Shown here piece by piece: positions 8,964-18,800 of a stretch of 64,000 nucleotides of DNA (position 1 is the stretch's first letter; every line of letters starts with the position of its first letter). Source of the stretch: Nocardia amamiensis (GTDB lineage Bacteria > Actinomycetota > Actinomycetes > Mycobacteriales > Mycobacteriaceae); contig NZ_JADLQX010000002.1 in NCBI RefSeq assembly GCF_015477605.1, forward strand, positions 1 through 64,000, in the 5' to 3' direction. A program made the translations under genes and the position numbers. The notes under the pieces are model-generated. The model saw only the letters and a list, made by a program, of their open reading frames with translations, searched no databases and was not told the DNA's origin.

Positions 8964-8976
8964 TGGAGCGCTCCAA
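8963..8976. promoter_or_regulatory. LacI-type operator 2, overlapping the iolE promoter
   Basis: TTGGAGCGCTCCAA is a perfect 14-base palindrome with a central CG. It begins in the predicted -10 element and covers the likely transcription start of the iolE operon. It shares the GAGCGCTC core with the site at 8828-8839. Confidence 0.7.
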
Positions 8977-9018
8977 TTGAGCGGAGTCAACTCGACATCG
9001 AAGGTCGGAGAAGTGCCG

Positions 9019-9915
9019 ATGACCGAATCCCGCTATCCGCTGCGCATCGCGGCCGCGCCGATCTCCTGGGGTGTCTGCGAGGTCCCAGGCTGGGGCAATG
9101 TGCTCGACGCGCGCACCGTTCTGTCGGAAATGGCCGCGCTCGGCCTCTCCGCCACCGAACTCGGCCCACCCGGCTATCTGCCGCGCGACCCGGATCACCT
9201 GCGACGGTTGCTCGAGACGTTCGGCCTGACAGCGGTCGGCGGATTCCTCGCGGACGTGCTGCACCGCGATCCGCAGGACGCGATCGCGCGGGCCGAGGAC
9301 ACCGCATCGCTGCTGGCCGCCACCGGAGCGGACGTCCTCGTGCTCGCCGCCGCGACCGGACTCGGGGGATACGACGCCCGCCCGCAACTGGACGACACAG
9401 AATGGCGGACCCTGGTCGACACGGCCGCCGCGATCCGCGATATCGCCTCCGCGCATGGCCTGCGCGCTGTCCTGCACCCGCACGTGGGGACCCATGTGGA
9501 GCGTGAACCGGAGGTCGAACGGTTCCTCGCCGACTCCGATCTCGACATTTGCCTGGACACCGGGCACCTGCTCATCGGCGGCACCGACCCGGTGCGCCTG
9601 GCGCGACGGCATCCCGAGCGAGTCGGGCACATTCACCTCAAGGACGTCCGCGGCGCACTGGCCGACCAGGTACGCGCCGGGAACCTGGAATACAGCGAGG
9701 CGGTGCGCCGGGGGCTGTACGTCCCGCTGGGCGCGGGCGATGTCGACATCGCAGCGCTCGTGCGATGCATGCAGGCCGCGGGTTATCGGGGTTGGTACGT
9801 GCTGGAGCAGGACGCGGCACTGCGTCCGACCGACTCGGCGCGGCAGCCGAGCCGCGACACCGAACGCAGCTTGCGCCACCTAGCGGATATCGCGCTCGCC
9901 GCGGCAGGAATCTAG
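9019..9915 (+). CDS. iolE: Inosose dehydratase or inosose isomerase (IolE-type TIM barrel)
   Basis: The 298-residue protein is a sugar-phosphate isomerase/epimerase-fold TIM barrel (AP endonuclease 2 superfamily). It shows the IolE-like start A-P-I-S-W-G-V-C-E and metal ligands in D-T-G-H-L-L, H-I-H-L-K-D and the terminal Y-V-L-E-Q-D. IolE dehydrates 2-keto-myo-inositol, the product of IolG. The frame is open from 8935, but that includes the promoter; the ATG at 9019 follows GGAGAAG and is chosen. It is the first gene of a plus-strand operon with transporter, iolC and iolD. An inosose isomerase (IolI) is the main alternative. Confidence 0.8.
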   Translation: MTESRYPLRIAAAPISWGVCEVPGWGNVLDARTVLSEMAALGLSATELGPPGYLPRDPDHLRRLLETFGLTAVGGFLADVLHRDPQDAIARAEDTASLLAATGADVLVLAAATGLGGYDARPQLDDTEWRTLVDTAAAIRDIASAHGLRAVLHPHVGTHVEREPEVERFLADSDLDICLDTGHLLIGGTDPVRLARRHPERVGHIHLKDVRGALADQVRAGNLEYSEAVRRGLYVPLGAGDVDIAALVRCMQAAGYRGWYVLEQDAALRPTDSARQPSRDTERSLRHLADIALAAAGI

Positions 9916-9924
9916 TGGGAAGCG

Positions 9925-10935
9925 ATGACAACGATGTCTCTGAGACCACAACGCGGCGCGAGGACGTGGCGCTTCAGTCGCATGCTGCCGTGGGTCGCCG
10001 TGGCCGCCCTCTTGGCCGCGTGCACCGGCCCTGGCGCCGACGCGCCCGCCCCCTCGCAAACCCCGATTCCCGCCGGGACGCTGAATTCGGTCGCGGTCGT
10101 CACTCACGGCAGCCCAGGCGACGCGTTCTGGAACGTCGTCAAGAACGGGGCGGAGGCCGCGGGCAAGGATCTCGGCATCCGCGTGGAGTACAACGCCTCG
10201 GGCGATCCCGGTCAGCAGGCGAAGCTGATCGACAACGCGGTGGCGCAGGGTGTCGACGGCTTGGTCGTCTCGCTGGCCAATCCCGAGGCGTTGCGGCCAT
10301 CGGTGGAAAAGGCTGTGGCCGCTGGCATTCCGGTGGTGACGATCAATTCCGGTGAGGCCGAGAGCGCGAAGTTCGGCGCGTTCGTCCATGTGGGCCAGAG
10401 CGAATCGCTGGCCGGTCAGGCAGCGGGCCGACGACTCGCCGACGCCAAACGGACCAAGATGCTGTGCGTCATCCACGAGGCGGGGAACATCGGCGCGAAC
10501 CAGCGTTGCGAAGGTGCGACGAAGGCGTTCGGCAACGCGACGACGCTGCAAGTCGACATCAACAACCCGACCGACGCGCAGTCGAGGATCAAAGGCGCGC
10601 TGGAGGCCGACCGGTCCATCGACGCGGTCCTGACGCTGAACTCCCAGGTCGCCGCGCGAGCCGTCGACGCGGTGCGGGAAGCGGGATCGGCCGCCACCGT
10701 CGCCACCTTCGATCTGAATTCCGATGTGGTGGAGGCGCTTCGGGCAGGCAGGCTGCTGTTCGCCGTCGATCAGCAGCAGTACGAGCAGGGCTACCTGCCG
10801 ATCGTGCTGCTGCGGATGTACCGCACGAATCTGAACACCGTGGGAGGCGGCGCGCCGGTGCAGACCGGTCCCGGCTTCGTCGACAAGAACAATGTGGAAG
10901 CCGTCGCCGCGCTCGTCGCGCAGGGCACGCGGTGA
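9925..10935 (+). CDS. Sugar ABC transporter substrate-binding lipoprotein
   Basis: The 336-residue protein has a basic N-terminus, a hydrophobic helix and the lipobox L-L-A-A-C with the lipidated Cys at residue 33, followed by an Ala/Pro-rich tether. The rest is a type I periplasmic binding protein (Peripla_BP_4, ribose/inositol group), with V-V-T-H-G-S-P-G-D-A-F-W-N-V near the start and the N-P-E-A-L hinge region. A GGGAAG ribosome binding site precedes ATG 9925. In this operon it most likely captures myo-inositol or another cyclitol outside the membrane for the permease and ATPase encoded next. Confidence 0.88.
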   Translation: MTTMSLRPQRGARTWRFSRMLPWVAVAALLAACTGPGADAPAPSQTPIPAGTLNSVAVVTHGSPGDAFWNVVKNGAEAAGKDLGIRVEYNASGDPGQQAKLIDNAVAQGVDGLVVSLANPEALRPSVEKAVAAGIPVVTINSGEAESAKFGAFVHVGQSESLAGQAAGRRLADAKRTKMLCVIHEAGNIGANQRCEGATKAFGNATTLQVDINNPTDAQSRIKGALEADRSIDAVLTLNSQVAARAVDAVREAGSAATVATFDLNSDVVEALRAGRLLFAVDQQQYEQGYLPIVLLRMYRTNLNTVGGGAPVQTGPGFVDKNNVEAVAALVAQGTR

Positions 10936-10952
10936 GGTCGGGAGTGGATGAA

Positions 10953-11998
10953 ATGACCGTTGCGACAAAGACCTCCGACACCACCCAGGAGCGATCGGCA
11001 GGCCTCTCGCCACTCCAGCGCCTGGCCGTGCGGCCGGAGATCGGCGCGGCGCTGGGCGCGCTGCTGGTGTTCGTGTTCTTCTCGATCATCACCGACCGGT
11101 TCCTGAGCCCGCTCGGCGTGGCGACCTGGCTGGACGACGCCTCCACACTCGGCATCATGGCGGTGGCCGTGGCCATGCTGATGATCGGCGGCGAGTTCGA
11201 CCTGTCGGCGGGCGTGATGACCGCCTCCACCGCGCTGGTCACCGCGTTGCTGGCGGTGCACGCCGGGTGGAACGTGTGGTTCGCGCTGCTGGCATCGCTG
11301 GTGCTGGCGCTGGCGGTCGGGGCGTTCAACGGCTGGGTGGTGATGCGCACCGGCCTGCCCAGCTTCATCGTCACGCTGGGCACGTTCCTGGCATTGCAGG
11401 GCCTGAATCTCGGCGTGACGCGGCTGGTCACCGGCACGGTCCAGGTGTCGGGCGTGCGGAGTGCGGACGGGTACCAGTCGGCGGGCTGGGTGTTCGCCTC
11501 GACGCTCGACATCGGCGATGCGCACATCCAGGCGTCGGTGGTGTGGTGGGTCGTGCTGACCGCCCTCGCCGCGATCATCCTGGTGCGCACCAGGTTCGGC
11601 AACTGGATCTTCGCGGTGGGCGGCGCGTTGCCGAGTGCCCGCGCGGTCGGCGTCCCCGCGGACCGCACCAAGATCCTGCTGTTCATGGGCACCGCGTTCG
11701 CGGCCTGGGTGGTCGGTTCCTGCAATATCCTCCGGTTCGCGAGCGTGCAGGCCAACCAGGGCGTCGGGCTCGAACTGCACTACATCATCGCCGCCGTGGT
11801 GGGCGGGTGCCTGCTCACCGGCGGCTTCGGCTCCGCGGTCGGCGCCGCCATCGGCGCGCTGATCTTCGGCATGGCGCGCCAAGGCATCGTGTTCGCCCGC
11901 TGGGACAGCGACTGGTTCATGCTGTTCCTCGGCGTGCTGCTGCTGGCGGCGGTGCTGGTCAACAACAGATTCCAGAAACGAGCCGAAAGGGTGCGCCG

Positions 11999-12002
<4 letters not shown>
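10953..12002 (+). CDS. Sugar ABC transporter permease (RbsC/FrcC type)
   Basis: The 349-residue membrane protein has about nine hydrophobic segments and belongs to the BPD_transp_2 family. It carries the signature G-G-E-F-D-L-S-A-G near residue 80 (family motif G-G-I-D-L-S-V-G) and the [11 protein letters not shown] segment. The frame is open far upstream, overlapping the binding-protein gene, but the ATG at 10953 has GGGAG upstream and directly precedes a basic cytoplasmic tail. Its stop overlaps the ATPase start (ATGA). It should form the homodimeric channel of the inositol importer. Confidence 0.88.
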
Positions 12003-12777
<775 letters not shown>

Positions 12778-12781
<4 letters not shown>

Positions 12782-13716
12782 CCGAGCTGGAGGCGCTGAC
12801 CATCGGCCGGGTCGGGGTGGACCTCTATCCGGAACAGAGCGGCGTCGCCTTGGCACAGGTGCGCAGCTTCGCGAAGTTCCTGGGCGGCACCGCGACGAAC
12901 GTGGCGGTGGCCGCCGCCCGGCTGGGCAGACGCTCGGCGGTGCTCACCAAAGTGGGCCCCGACGGCTTCGGCGATTTCGTGCGGAGCGCGCTGGAGGGTT
13001 TCGGCGTCTCATCCCGTTACGTGACGACCGCGCCGGACCTGCAGACCCCCGTGGTGTTCTGCGAGCTGACCCCGCCCGCCGATCCACCGCTGTTGTTCTA
13101 CCGAGCGCCGATCGCGCCGGATCTCACCATCACCACGGAGGAAGTGCCGTGGGACGTAGTGGATTCCGTGCCGCTGTTATGGGTGACGGGCACCGGTGTG
13201 AGCGCCGAGCCGGGCCGCGGCACGCAGCGCGAGATTCTGCTGCGGCGCGCGCGACGTGGGCACACCGTGCTCGACCTGGACTACCGGCCGATGTTCTGGC
13301 CCGACTCCGACACCGCGCGGGCCGAGATCGGCTGGATGCTCGACCACGTGAACGTCGTGGTCGGCAACCGCGCCGAGGTCCACGTGGCGGTGGGCACCGC
13401 GGATCCGGACGCGGCGGCCGACCGGCTGCTCGCACGTGGTGTGCGCCTCGCGCTGATCAAACAGGGCGCCGAGGGGGTGCTGGTCGCCACCGACGCCGAG
13501 CGCTGGACCGTGCCACCCTGCCGAGTGGAGGTGGTGTGCGGACTCGGGGCGGGCGACGGATTCGGTGGCGCGTTGATCCACGGTCTGCTCTCGGACTGGG
13601 ACCCGCGCCGCATTGCCACCTACGCCAACGCGGCGGGCGCACTGGTGGCCGCACGTCTCGCCTGCGCCGACGCCATGCCGACCGCCGCGGAAATCGAGGA
13701 ATTGCTGTGTGGTTGA
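12778..13716 (+). CDS. iolC: 5-dehydro-2-deoxygluconokinase (PfkB family)
   Basis: The 312-residue protein is a ribokinase/PfkB sugar kinase. It shows [15 protein letters not shown] near residue 38, the IolC-typical D-L-D-Y-R-P-M-F-W segment, and the catalytic anion-hole motif G-A-G-D-G-F-G-G-A near residue 260. IolC phosphorylates 2-deoxy-5-keto-D-gluconate in inositol breakdown. The start is a GTG overlapping the ATPase stop by four bases. The next intact gene is iolD; the expected aldolase and iolB genes between them are reduced to relics. Confidence 0.87.
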
Positions 13717-13747
13717 ACCCGCCCGGACACGGAATGGAGGAACCGCT

Positions 13748-14110
13748 GTGGACGTGACCGACGAACGCAGGCGCGAGCTGCCGCGCGTCCGGTCAACGGA
13801 TCCCGCGGCGATCCGGCGGGCCCATGTGCAGCGGGTCCGCCATCCGTCCCTGACGGCAGGCGAGCCGACTTCTTCCCGGACGCAGCGACAAAACCTGGCC
13901 TGTGGCATGCCATGGTGCCGTTCTTCCCCAGCAACGGCGACCGCGCCGGGTTCGCCCCGTCCTGCGCGTGGCGGCGGCGCGAACCTGCCGGCCGGTCCGG
14001 CGCCCGCGCGATCGATGGCGTTTTGCGACGAACCGATGCACGCGGGATGGGCGGCCCAACCGATCGACCCCTACTGCCCGGTCACCACTGACGAAGGAAG
14101 GATCGGATGA
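13748..14110 (+). pseudogene. Relics of inositol-pathway aldolase (5') and iolB (3') fused by deletion
   Basis: A 120-codon frame runs from GTG 13748 to a TGA that overlaps the iolD start. Its first 40 residues or so (V-D-V-T-D-E-R-R-R-E-L..., T-D-P-A-A-I-R-R-A, V-R-H-P-S-L) resemble the N-terminus of the DeoC/FbaB-like aldolases found in actinobacterial iol operons. Its last 35 (A-G-P-A-P-A-R-S-M-A-F-C-D-E-P, Q-P-I-D-P) resemble the C-terminus of 5-deoxyglucuronate isomerase IolB. The middle is Arg/Pro-rich and looks frameshifted. The simplest reading is a deletion of well over 1 kb joining two neighbouring genes. The family match is from memory, so it is moderately sure. The fused frame could still be translated, but no active site of either enzyme remains. 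Confidence 0.5.
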
Positions 14111-15948
14111 GACTGACGGCGGCGCAAGCGCTGGTGACCTGGTTGGTCGCCCAGCGCTCCGAAACACTCGACGGCCGCGAGGTGCCGCTCTTCCCCGCCG
14201 TTTTCGGGATCTTCGGGCACGGCAACGTGCTCGGCCTCGGTACCGCGCTGCACGAACGGCGCGACGAGCTTCCGGTCTGGCGCGGCCACACCGAAGAGGG
14301 GATGGCGCTCGCGGCGGTCGGCTATGCCAAGGCCACGCACCGGCGTCAGGTCGGCGTCGCGACCTCCTCGATCGGTCCAGGCGCGCTGAACATGGTGACC
14401 GCGGCAGGCGTCGCGCACGCGAATCGCCTTCCGCTGCTGCTGCTTCCGGGCGACACCTTCACCGGCCGCGCCCCCGACCCGGTCCTGCAGCAGGTCGAGC
14501 ACTTCGGCGACGCCACCGTCACGGTGAACGACGCGTTCCGCGCGGTGAGCCGGTATTTCGACCGCGTCACCCGCCCGGAACAGCTGATGTCCACCCTGCC
14601 CCAAGCGGTTCGGGTGCTCACCGACCCGGCCGACGCCGGTCCGGTCGTCCTCGCGCTGCCGCAGGACGTCCAAGCCGAAAGCTACGACTTCCCCGACGCG
14701 CTCTTCACCCCGGTGGTGCACCGCTTCGCGCGGCCGCGCCCCGATCAGCGAGCCCTCGCCGACGCCGCCGCCGCGCTGCGCGCCGCGCGACGCCCGCTGC
14801 TGGTGCTCGGCGGCGGTGTCCGCTATTCGGGTGCCGGACGCGCCGTGCTCGATTTCGCCGAGCGCTATGGCATTCCGATCGTGGAGACCACCGCGGGCCG
14901 CACGTTGGTGGAGCACGACCATCCGCTGTACGCGGGACCGCTGGGTATCACCGGTTCGGCGTCGGCGAACGCGATGGCGGCCGAAGCGGAGCTGGTTCTC
15001 GCGGTCGGGACCCGATTGCAGGACTTCACCACGGCGTCCTGGACCGTCTTCGCGCCGGACGTCCGCCTCGTGACGATCAACGTGGCGCGGTTCGACGCCG
15101 TCAAGCACGGCGCCCTCGCTGTGGTCGGCGATGCCGACGCCACCGTGCGCGAGCTGGCCGACCAGCCGGGGGAGTGGCGTATCGATCCGGAGTGGACGGC
15201 CCGAGCCGCGGCGCTACGCAGCACCTGGGACGCGCACATCGACAAACTCCGCGCGCCGACTCCGGGCATGCCGAGCTACGCCCAGGTCGTCGGCGCGGTG
15301 AACGATTTGAGCGGGCCGGGCGACTACGTGATGACGGCCTCCGGTGGCCTGCCCGGCGAACTGGTGGGCGGCTGGCGCGCGACGGGCGGGGCGCCCACCA
15401 TGGACGTGGAGTACGGCTTCTCCTGCATGGGCTACGAACTAGCGGGCGCGTGGGGTGCGGCCATGGCGCATACCGACGGCGTGGTCACGACGATGCTCGG
15501 GGACGGCTCCTATCTGATGCTGAACTCGGAATTGTTCTCGGCCGCCTTCGCCGGGCACCCGTTCGTCGCGGTGGTCTGCGACAACGACGGCTACGCCGTG
15601 ATCGCCCGCCTGCAAGAAGGTCAAGGCGGCGCCCCGTTCAACAACTTCTACGCGAATTGCCGCACCACCCGAGACCATCCGCCCCGCGTCGACTTCGCCG
15701 GCCATGCCGCGGCACTGGGCTGTTGCGTCTTCACCGCCGCCGATTTGGACGAGTTCCGCGACGCCTACGCGCGGGCGCGCGCCGCTGCCGCTTCGGAATC
15801 CCGTCCGGCCGTGGTCGTGGTGCGGACACAGCCGTCGGCGTGGACCGAGGCGGGCGCTTGGTGGGAAGTCGGCGTGCCGGAGCACCTGCCCGGCCGTGGC
15901 GAGTACGACGAGACCAAACCGCGCCAGCTGCGCTATCTGCGTCCGTGA
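14107..15948 (+). CDS. iolD: 3D-(3,5/4)-trihydroxycyclohexane-1,2-dione hydrolase
   Basis: The 613-residue protein is a thiamin-diphosphate enzyme of the acetolactate-synthase superfamily. The N-terminal PYR domain has the catalytic-type glutamate in G-H-T-E-E-G-M-A-L-A-A. A central domain starts near residue 215. The C-terminal PP domain has the cofactor motif G-D-G-S-Y-L-M-L-N-S-E ending in C-D-N-D-G-Y. Length and segments such as R-L-Q-E-G-Q-G-G-A-P-F-N-N fit IolD, which opens the inositol-derived ring. It is the last gene of the operon; its ATG overlaps the relic frame's stop. Confidence 0.88.
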   Translation: MRLTAAQALVTWLVAQRSETLDGREVPLFPAVFGIFGHGNVLGLGTALHERRDELPVWRGHTEEGMALAAVGYAKATHRRQVGVATSSIGPGALNMVTAAGVAHANRLPLLLLPGDTFTGRAPDPVLQQVEHFGDATVTVNDAFRAVSRYFDRVTRPEQLMSTLPQAVRVLTDPADAGPVVLALPQDVQAESYDFPDALFTPVVHRFARPRPDQRALADAAAALRAARRPLLVLGGGVRYSGAGRAVLDFAERYGIPIVETTAGRTLVEHDHPLYAGPLGITGSASANAMAAEAELVLAVGTRLQDFTTASWTVFAPDVRLVTINVARFDAVKHGALAVVGDADATVRELADQPGEWRIDPEWTARAAALRSTWDAHIDKLRAPTPGMPSYAQVVGAVNDLSGPGDYVMTASGGLPGELVGGWRATGGAPTMDVEYGFSCMGYELAGAWGAAMAHTDGVVTTMLGDGSYLMLNSELFSAAFAGHPFVAVVCDNDGYAVIARLQEGQGGAPFNNFYANCRTTRDHPPRVDFAGHAAALGCCVFTAADLDEFRDAYARARAAAASESRPAVVVVRTQPSAWTEAGAWWEVGVPEHLPGRGEYDETKPRQLRYLRP

Positions 15949-16450
15949 ACAGAACTTAACGAACAGTGCGCCCAGCGGTCGGACGACGTACGCTGAGGTG
16001 ACGGAGTCTGCCGTGCTGTAGGCTGTAAAGCATTGGGGCACAACGGAACTGGTAACAGCGGTCCCGTGCCGAGCCGCGTGGACAAAGGAAACGTTCATGG
16101 TGCCGGGTGGGGCGGCCTCATGCGATCGGGGTGTGTTCGTCGAAGGCGACGGCGGGCCCATCCGACTGGAAGTGCGGGTACCCGAATGGCTGGTGCGGCG
16201 AGGCCGTCCGCATCGGGGCCCAACGAGCGTGGGAGGTGAAGACGCGGTCCGCCGTGAGCGTCAGCGAGCGAATCGACAACACGGCGCGTCTCGCGCACGA
16301 TGGAGTCGAGCGCCGGCACGGCGCGGTCGTGAGCGTTAGCTCACAGTTGGTGGGATCGAACGTGAGTAATTCGTCCGATCATGGCATCGTTGATCTACGA
16401 GACCGGGGCATATCTGAACACACACCTGGCTCGTCTACAGAAAGTATGAA
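15949..16450. other. Long leader region before the cold-shock gene
   Basis: No gene is convincingly present. An 80-codon frame at 16097-16339 has a fair ribosome binding site (AAAGGAAAC) but encodes an Arg/Gly-rich sequence without any family resemblance, and two other frames across the same bases are equally open. Cold-shock genes commonly have long structured 5' leaders, which could explain the last 150 to 200 bases. Confidence 0.35.
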
Positions 16451-16654
16451 ATGGCTCAAGGCATTGTGAAGTGGTTCAACAGCGAGAAGGGCTTCGGCTT
16501 CATCGCGCAAGACGGCGGAGGACCCGACGTCTTCGTGCATTACTCGGCTGTGAGCGGCTCGGGTTTCCGGTCCCTCGATGAGGGGCAGCGCGTGGAGTTC
16601 GAGATCGGCCAGGGACAGAAGGGTCCCCAGGCCCAGGACGTCCGCGTTCTCTGA
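16451..16654 (+). CDS. cspA: Cold-shock protein (CspA family)
   Basis: The 67-residue protein is a complete single cold-shock domain. It starts A-Q-G-I-V-K-W-F-N and contains both nucleic-acid-binding motifs, K-G-F-G-F-I (RNP1) and D-V-F-V-H-Y (RNP2). It binds single-stranded RNA/DNA and acts as an RNA chaperone. It is monocistronic, ending in a strong terminator 17 bases downstream. Confidence 0.95.
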   Translation: MAQGIVKWFNSEKGFGFIAQDGGGPDVFVHYSAVSGSGFRSLDEGQRVEFEIGQGQKGPQAQDVRVL

Positions 16655-16671
16655 TCGCGACAAAGCTTCCG

Positions 16672-16704
16672 AAAGGCTCCGCACCCGCTGGGTGCGGAGC
16701 CTTT
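16672..16704 (+). terminator. Terminator after cspA
   Basis: A perfect 15-base inverted repeat (left arm AAAGGCTCCGCACCC, 3-base loop) ends in CTTTCCCC. It also lies downstream of the TetR gene on the other strand and may serve both. Confidence 0.85.
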
Positions 16705-16731
16705 CCCCTGTTCAGGGGGTATTACGCGAGC

Positions 16732-17328
16732 TCAGGCGGCCTTGGCGCGCAGCGCGTCGAGCAGGCGGTGCAGTGCGGCGGTGGTTTCGGCGAGCGCTGC
16801 CGGATCCTCGGTCGAGGCGAGCCAGAGCGCGGCCTCGTTCATCGCGCCGGACAGCAGGTGGGTCAGCGGCTCGATCGGCTGCGGCGCCAGCACGCCTTCC
16901 TCGATCAGCAGGTGTAGCGCCTCGCCGAGATGGCGGGCGGAATTCGCCTCGTCCATGGCTCGCCATTCGTGCCAGCCGAGCACCGCGGGGCCATCCACGA
17001 GCATGATTCGCTGAATCTCCGGAGCGGTGCAGGTGGTCAGGAAGGCTTCGCAGCCCGCCACCAACTGGGACCAGGCGTCGGACTCGGCCTCCGCCGCCGC
17101 GGCGACTCGCTCGCCGACTTCCTGCTGCACCTGGTCGAGCACCGCTCGGAACAGCGCGGCCTTGCTGTCGAAGTTGTGATAGAGCGCGCCTTTGGTCACC
17201 CCCGTGGCCGCGACGATCTCCGAGAGGCCAACGGCGCCATATCCTTTCGCCGCGAAAAGGCGTCGGCTGGTGCGCAGCAGGGCGCGGCGCGTCTCTTCGC
17301 GCTGCTTGGTGCGCATGGTGCTCGGCAT
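16732..17328 (-). CDS. TetR-family transcriptional regulator
   Basis: The 198-residue protein has a TetR N-terminal helix-turn-helix ([17 protein letters not shown], then T-K-G-A-L-Y-H-N-F) and an all-helical ligand domain with two tryptophans near residue 120. The frame is open to 17418, but ATG 17328 has GGAG eight bases upstream and avoids overlap with the divergent gene. It stands divergent from a glyoxalase-fold gene 79 bases away, which it probably represses. Confidence 0.88.
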   Translation of the reverse strand: MPSTMRTKQREETRRALLRTSRRLFAAKGYGAVGLSEIVAATGVTKGALYHNFDSKAALFRAVLDQVQQEVGERVAAAAEAESDAWSQLVAGCEAFLTTCTAPEIQRIMLVDGPAVLGWHEWRAMDEANSARHLGEALHLLIEEGVLAPQPIEPLTHLLSGAMNEAALWLASTEDPAALAETTAALHRLLDALRAKAA

Positions 17329-17407
17329 CGATGGTTCTCCTGTTGACGTACCGAAAGTATGTGAACTAGCGTACTCGACATTCCATCGGTATGTGAAGGG
17401 CCAGGCT
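17329..17407. promoter_or_regulatory. Divergent promoter/operator between tetR and glyoxalase-fold genes
   Basis: The 79-base spacer holds two copies of GTATGTGAA in direct orientation, one ahead of each likely start, plus the palindromic word CTAG between them. TetR regulators of this layout usually bind the shared spacer. The operator is not resolved further. Confidence 0.35.
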
Positions 17408-17860
17408 ATGAAACTCACCAGCTTCTACCCCGTCGTCTGCACCACCCGCCTCGCGGAGTCGCGGGACTTCTACACCACGTTGTTCGGCTTCGAGATCACC
17501 TTCGAGGCCGACTGGTACGTCAGCCTGCGCAGGCCCGGCGGCGCCGGCGAGCCCGTGTACGAGCTGGCTCTGCTGGACTACACGCACCCGACGGTGCCCG
17601 CCGCCTTCCGTAAGCCGGTGCAGGGGCTGCTGCTGAACTTCGAGGTCGAGGACGTCGACGCGGAATGGGACCGCTTGGTGGTGCAGGGTGGCCTGCGCGC
17701 CGAAATGGACATCCGCACCGAGGAATTCGGTCAGCGGCACTTCATCGTGGCTGACCCTGGTGGCGTCCTGATCGACCTGATCACCGAGGTCCCGCCGAGC
17801 CAGGAGTACGCCGAGCAGTTCAGTGCCGACTACATGGCCGAGAAGTTCGGGGCGAGCTGA
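17408..17860 (+). CDS. Glyoxalase/bleomycin-resistance (VOC) fold protein
   Basis: The 150-residue protein is a two-module VOC fold: [13 protein letters not shown] at the start and [13 protein letters not shown] in the second module. Members bind a metal and act as dioxygenases, isomerases or antibiotic-binding proteins; the exact function is not readable here. The ATG at 17408 lies 79 bases from the divergent TetR gene, suggesting TetR-controlled induction by a small molecule. Confidence 0.85.
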   Translation: MKLTSFYPVVCTTRLAESRDFYTTLFGFEITFEADWYVSLRRPGGAGEPVYELALLDYTHPTVPAAFRKPVQGLLLNFEVEDVDAEWDRLVVQGGLRAEMDIRTEEFGQRHFIVADPGGVLIDLITEVPPSQEYAEQFSADYMAEKFGAS

Positions 17861-18483
17861 CGGGGTGTGACGGGTGGATGGGCAAGGCCCGCTGCTCGAC
17901 GCCGGGTCGATGGCTTTTCGTCGATCCGCTGAGGGAGTCGTGCCGCACTCGGCGCGCGTGGGCGTGGCCGTGCGCGCCACCGGCGGTGCGGAATGGCCGT
18001 GTCGGCGTCGCCACGCGGGCGTCCCGGCGATGTGGCCGGGGTCACCGTCTGCTTGTCTCGACACGCGTGGGCGGAAATCCCGCTCCGGCCTCGGATATCG
18101 GCGCCGATATGGCTCCGTTATTTGCGAGTCCGGGGCAAAGATGCGGAATCGGCAGTTATTCGGAAGCTCTATCGTCGAGCGTCCGTATCGGATGCGTGAC
18201 TGTCCTGAATTTTCTCGATGTATCAGCCGAGTTCAATTTCCTCAGAATTTTCTTATGGACTCCTTAGTTTAGAAAATTAGACGCTTCAAAGGTGGCTACG
18301 ACCTGGTCAAACGACTAAAAGTGCACGTCGGCGCCCTGCTGAAGAGTGGCATGCGTCACGATCAGACCGTAGCGTGCCCTGCATCACTAATTATTCGAAT
18401 TCCGTAACCATCGCCGTCCAGCCCTCGATGTGCTCAATGTCAGCCAGTTCGACTGGATAATGTTTCGAGGAAGAGGTATTTCC
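17861..18483. other. Gene-free region with an AT-rich stretch
   Basis: No protein gene can be supported. Bases 18180-18480 are clearly AT-richer than the surroundings (runs such as GAATTTTC, TTAGTTTAGAAAATTAG), unusual in this window. It directly precedes the 39-residue peptide gene and probably contains its promoter and leader. Confidence 0.5.
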
Positions 18484-18603
18484 ATGATCCCCGTTATCAT
18501 CGACACCGGTAGCGCTGCCGTGAACGGTCTTTTCAACACCCTCGGCGCCGCGTTGCACGGTCTTGTCGACACTCTGTGGACGGGCTCCTTCGGCGGCCGC
18601 TGA
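18484..18603 (+). CDS. Short hydrophobic/amphipathic peptide, 39 residues
   Basis: ATG 18484 follows a good ribosome binding site (GAGGAAGAGG) and encodes M-I-P-V-I-I-D-T-G-S-A-A-V-N-G-L-F-N-T-L, then a second helix-like stretch (G-A-A-L-H-G-L-V-D-T-L-W-T-G-S-F) and the end G-G-R. It has no basic residue before the final Arg. The spacing of hydrophobic residues suggests a membrane-active amphipathic helix, as in small cell-wall porins of corynebacteria or phenol-soluble-modulin-like peptides. I do not recognise the family. An AT-rich leader precedes it and a strong hairpin follows 57 bases later, so it looks like a free-standing transcription unit. Confidence 0.55.
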   Translation: MIPVIIDTGSAAVNGLFNTLGAALHGLVDTLWTGSFGGR

Positions 18604-18660
18604 CCGACGTGACGGTCGAGGAGATCGACCGGTTCTCGCGCCGACCGACGGCGTGATCGA

Positions 18661-18696
18661 GCGGGCCCCCGCACCCAGGCTGGTGCGGGGGCCCGC
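18661..18696 (+). terminator. Terminator after the 39-residue peptide gene
   Basis: A perfect 15-base inverted repeat (left arm GCGGGCCCCCGCACC) encloses a 6-base loop. There is no U-run, as often in actinobacteria. Its presence supports a real transcript ending here. Confidence 0.7.
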
Positions 18697-18800
18697 CGCT
18701 GTCCGAGAACACCCTGCGACGGCGCAGTGCTCAGGAGAAGGCGCGTGCTGAGGACGTTCGCGTAACTCGGCTCGTATGACGACAGACGCCCGGAGCGAGG

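Noticed and set aside
11267..11998. Long N-terminal extension of the ATPase gene
   Set aside because: The frame is open through the permease gene but encodes Arg/Gly-rich shadow sequence; ATG 11999 overlaps the permease stop and starts a canonical ABC domain.
13902..15959. A 685-codon plus-strand frame overlapping iolD
   Set aside because: The translation is almost entirely Arg/Ala/Gly and runs out of frame through a well-supported iolD gene.
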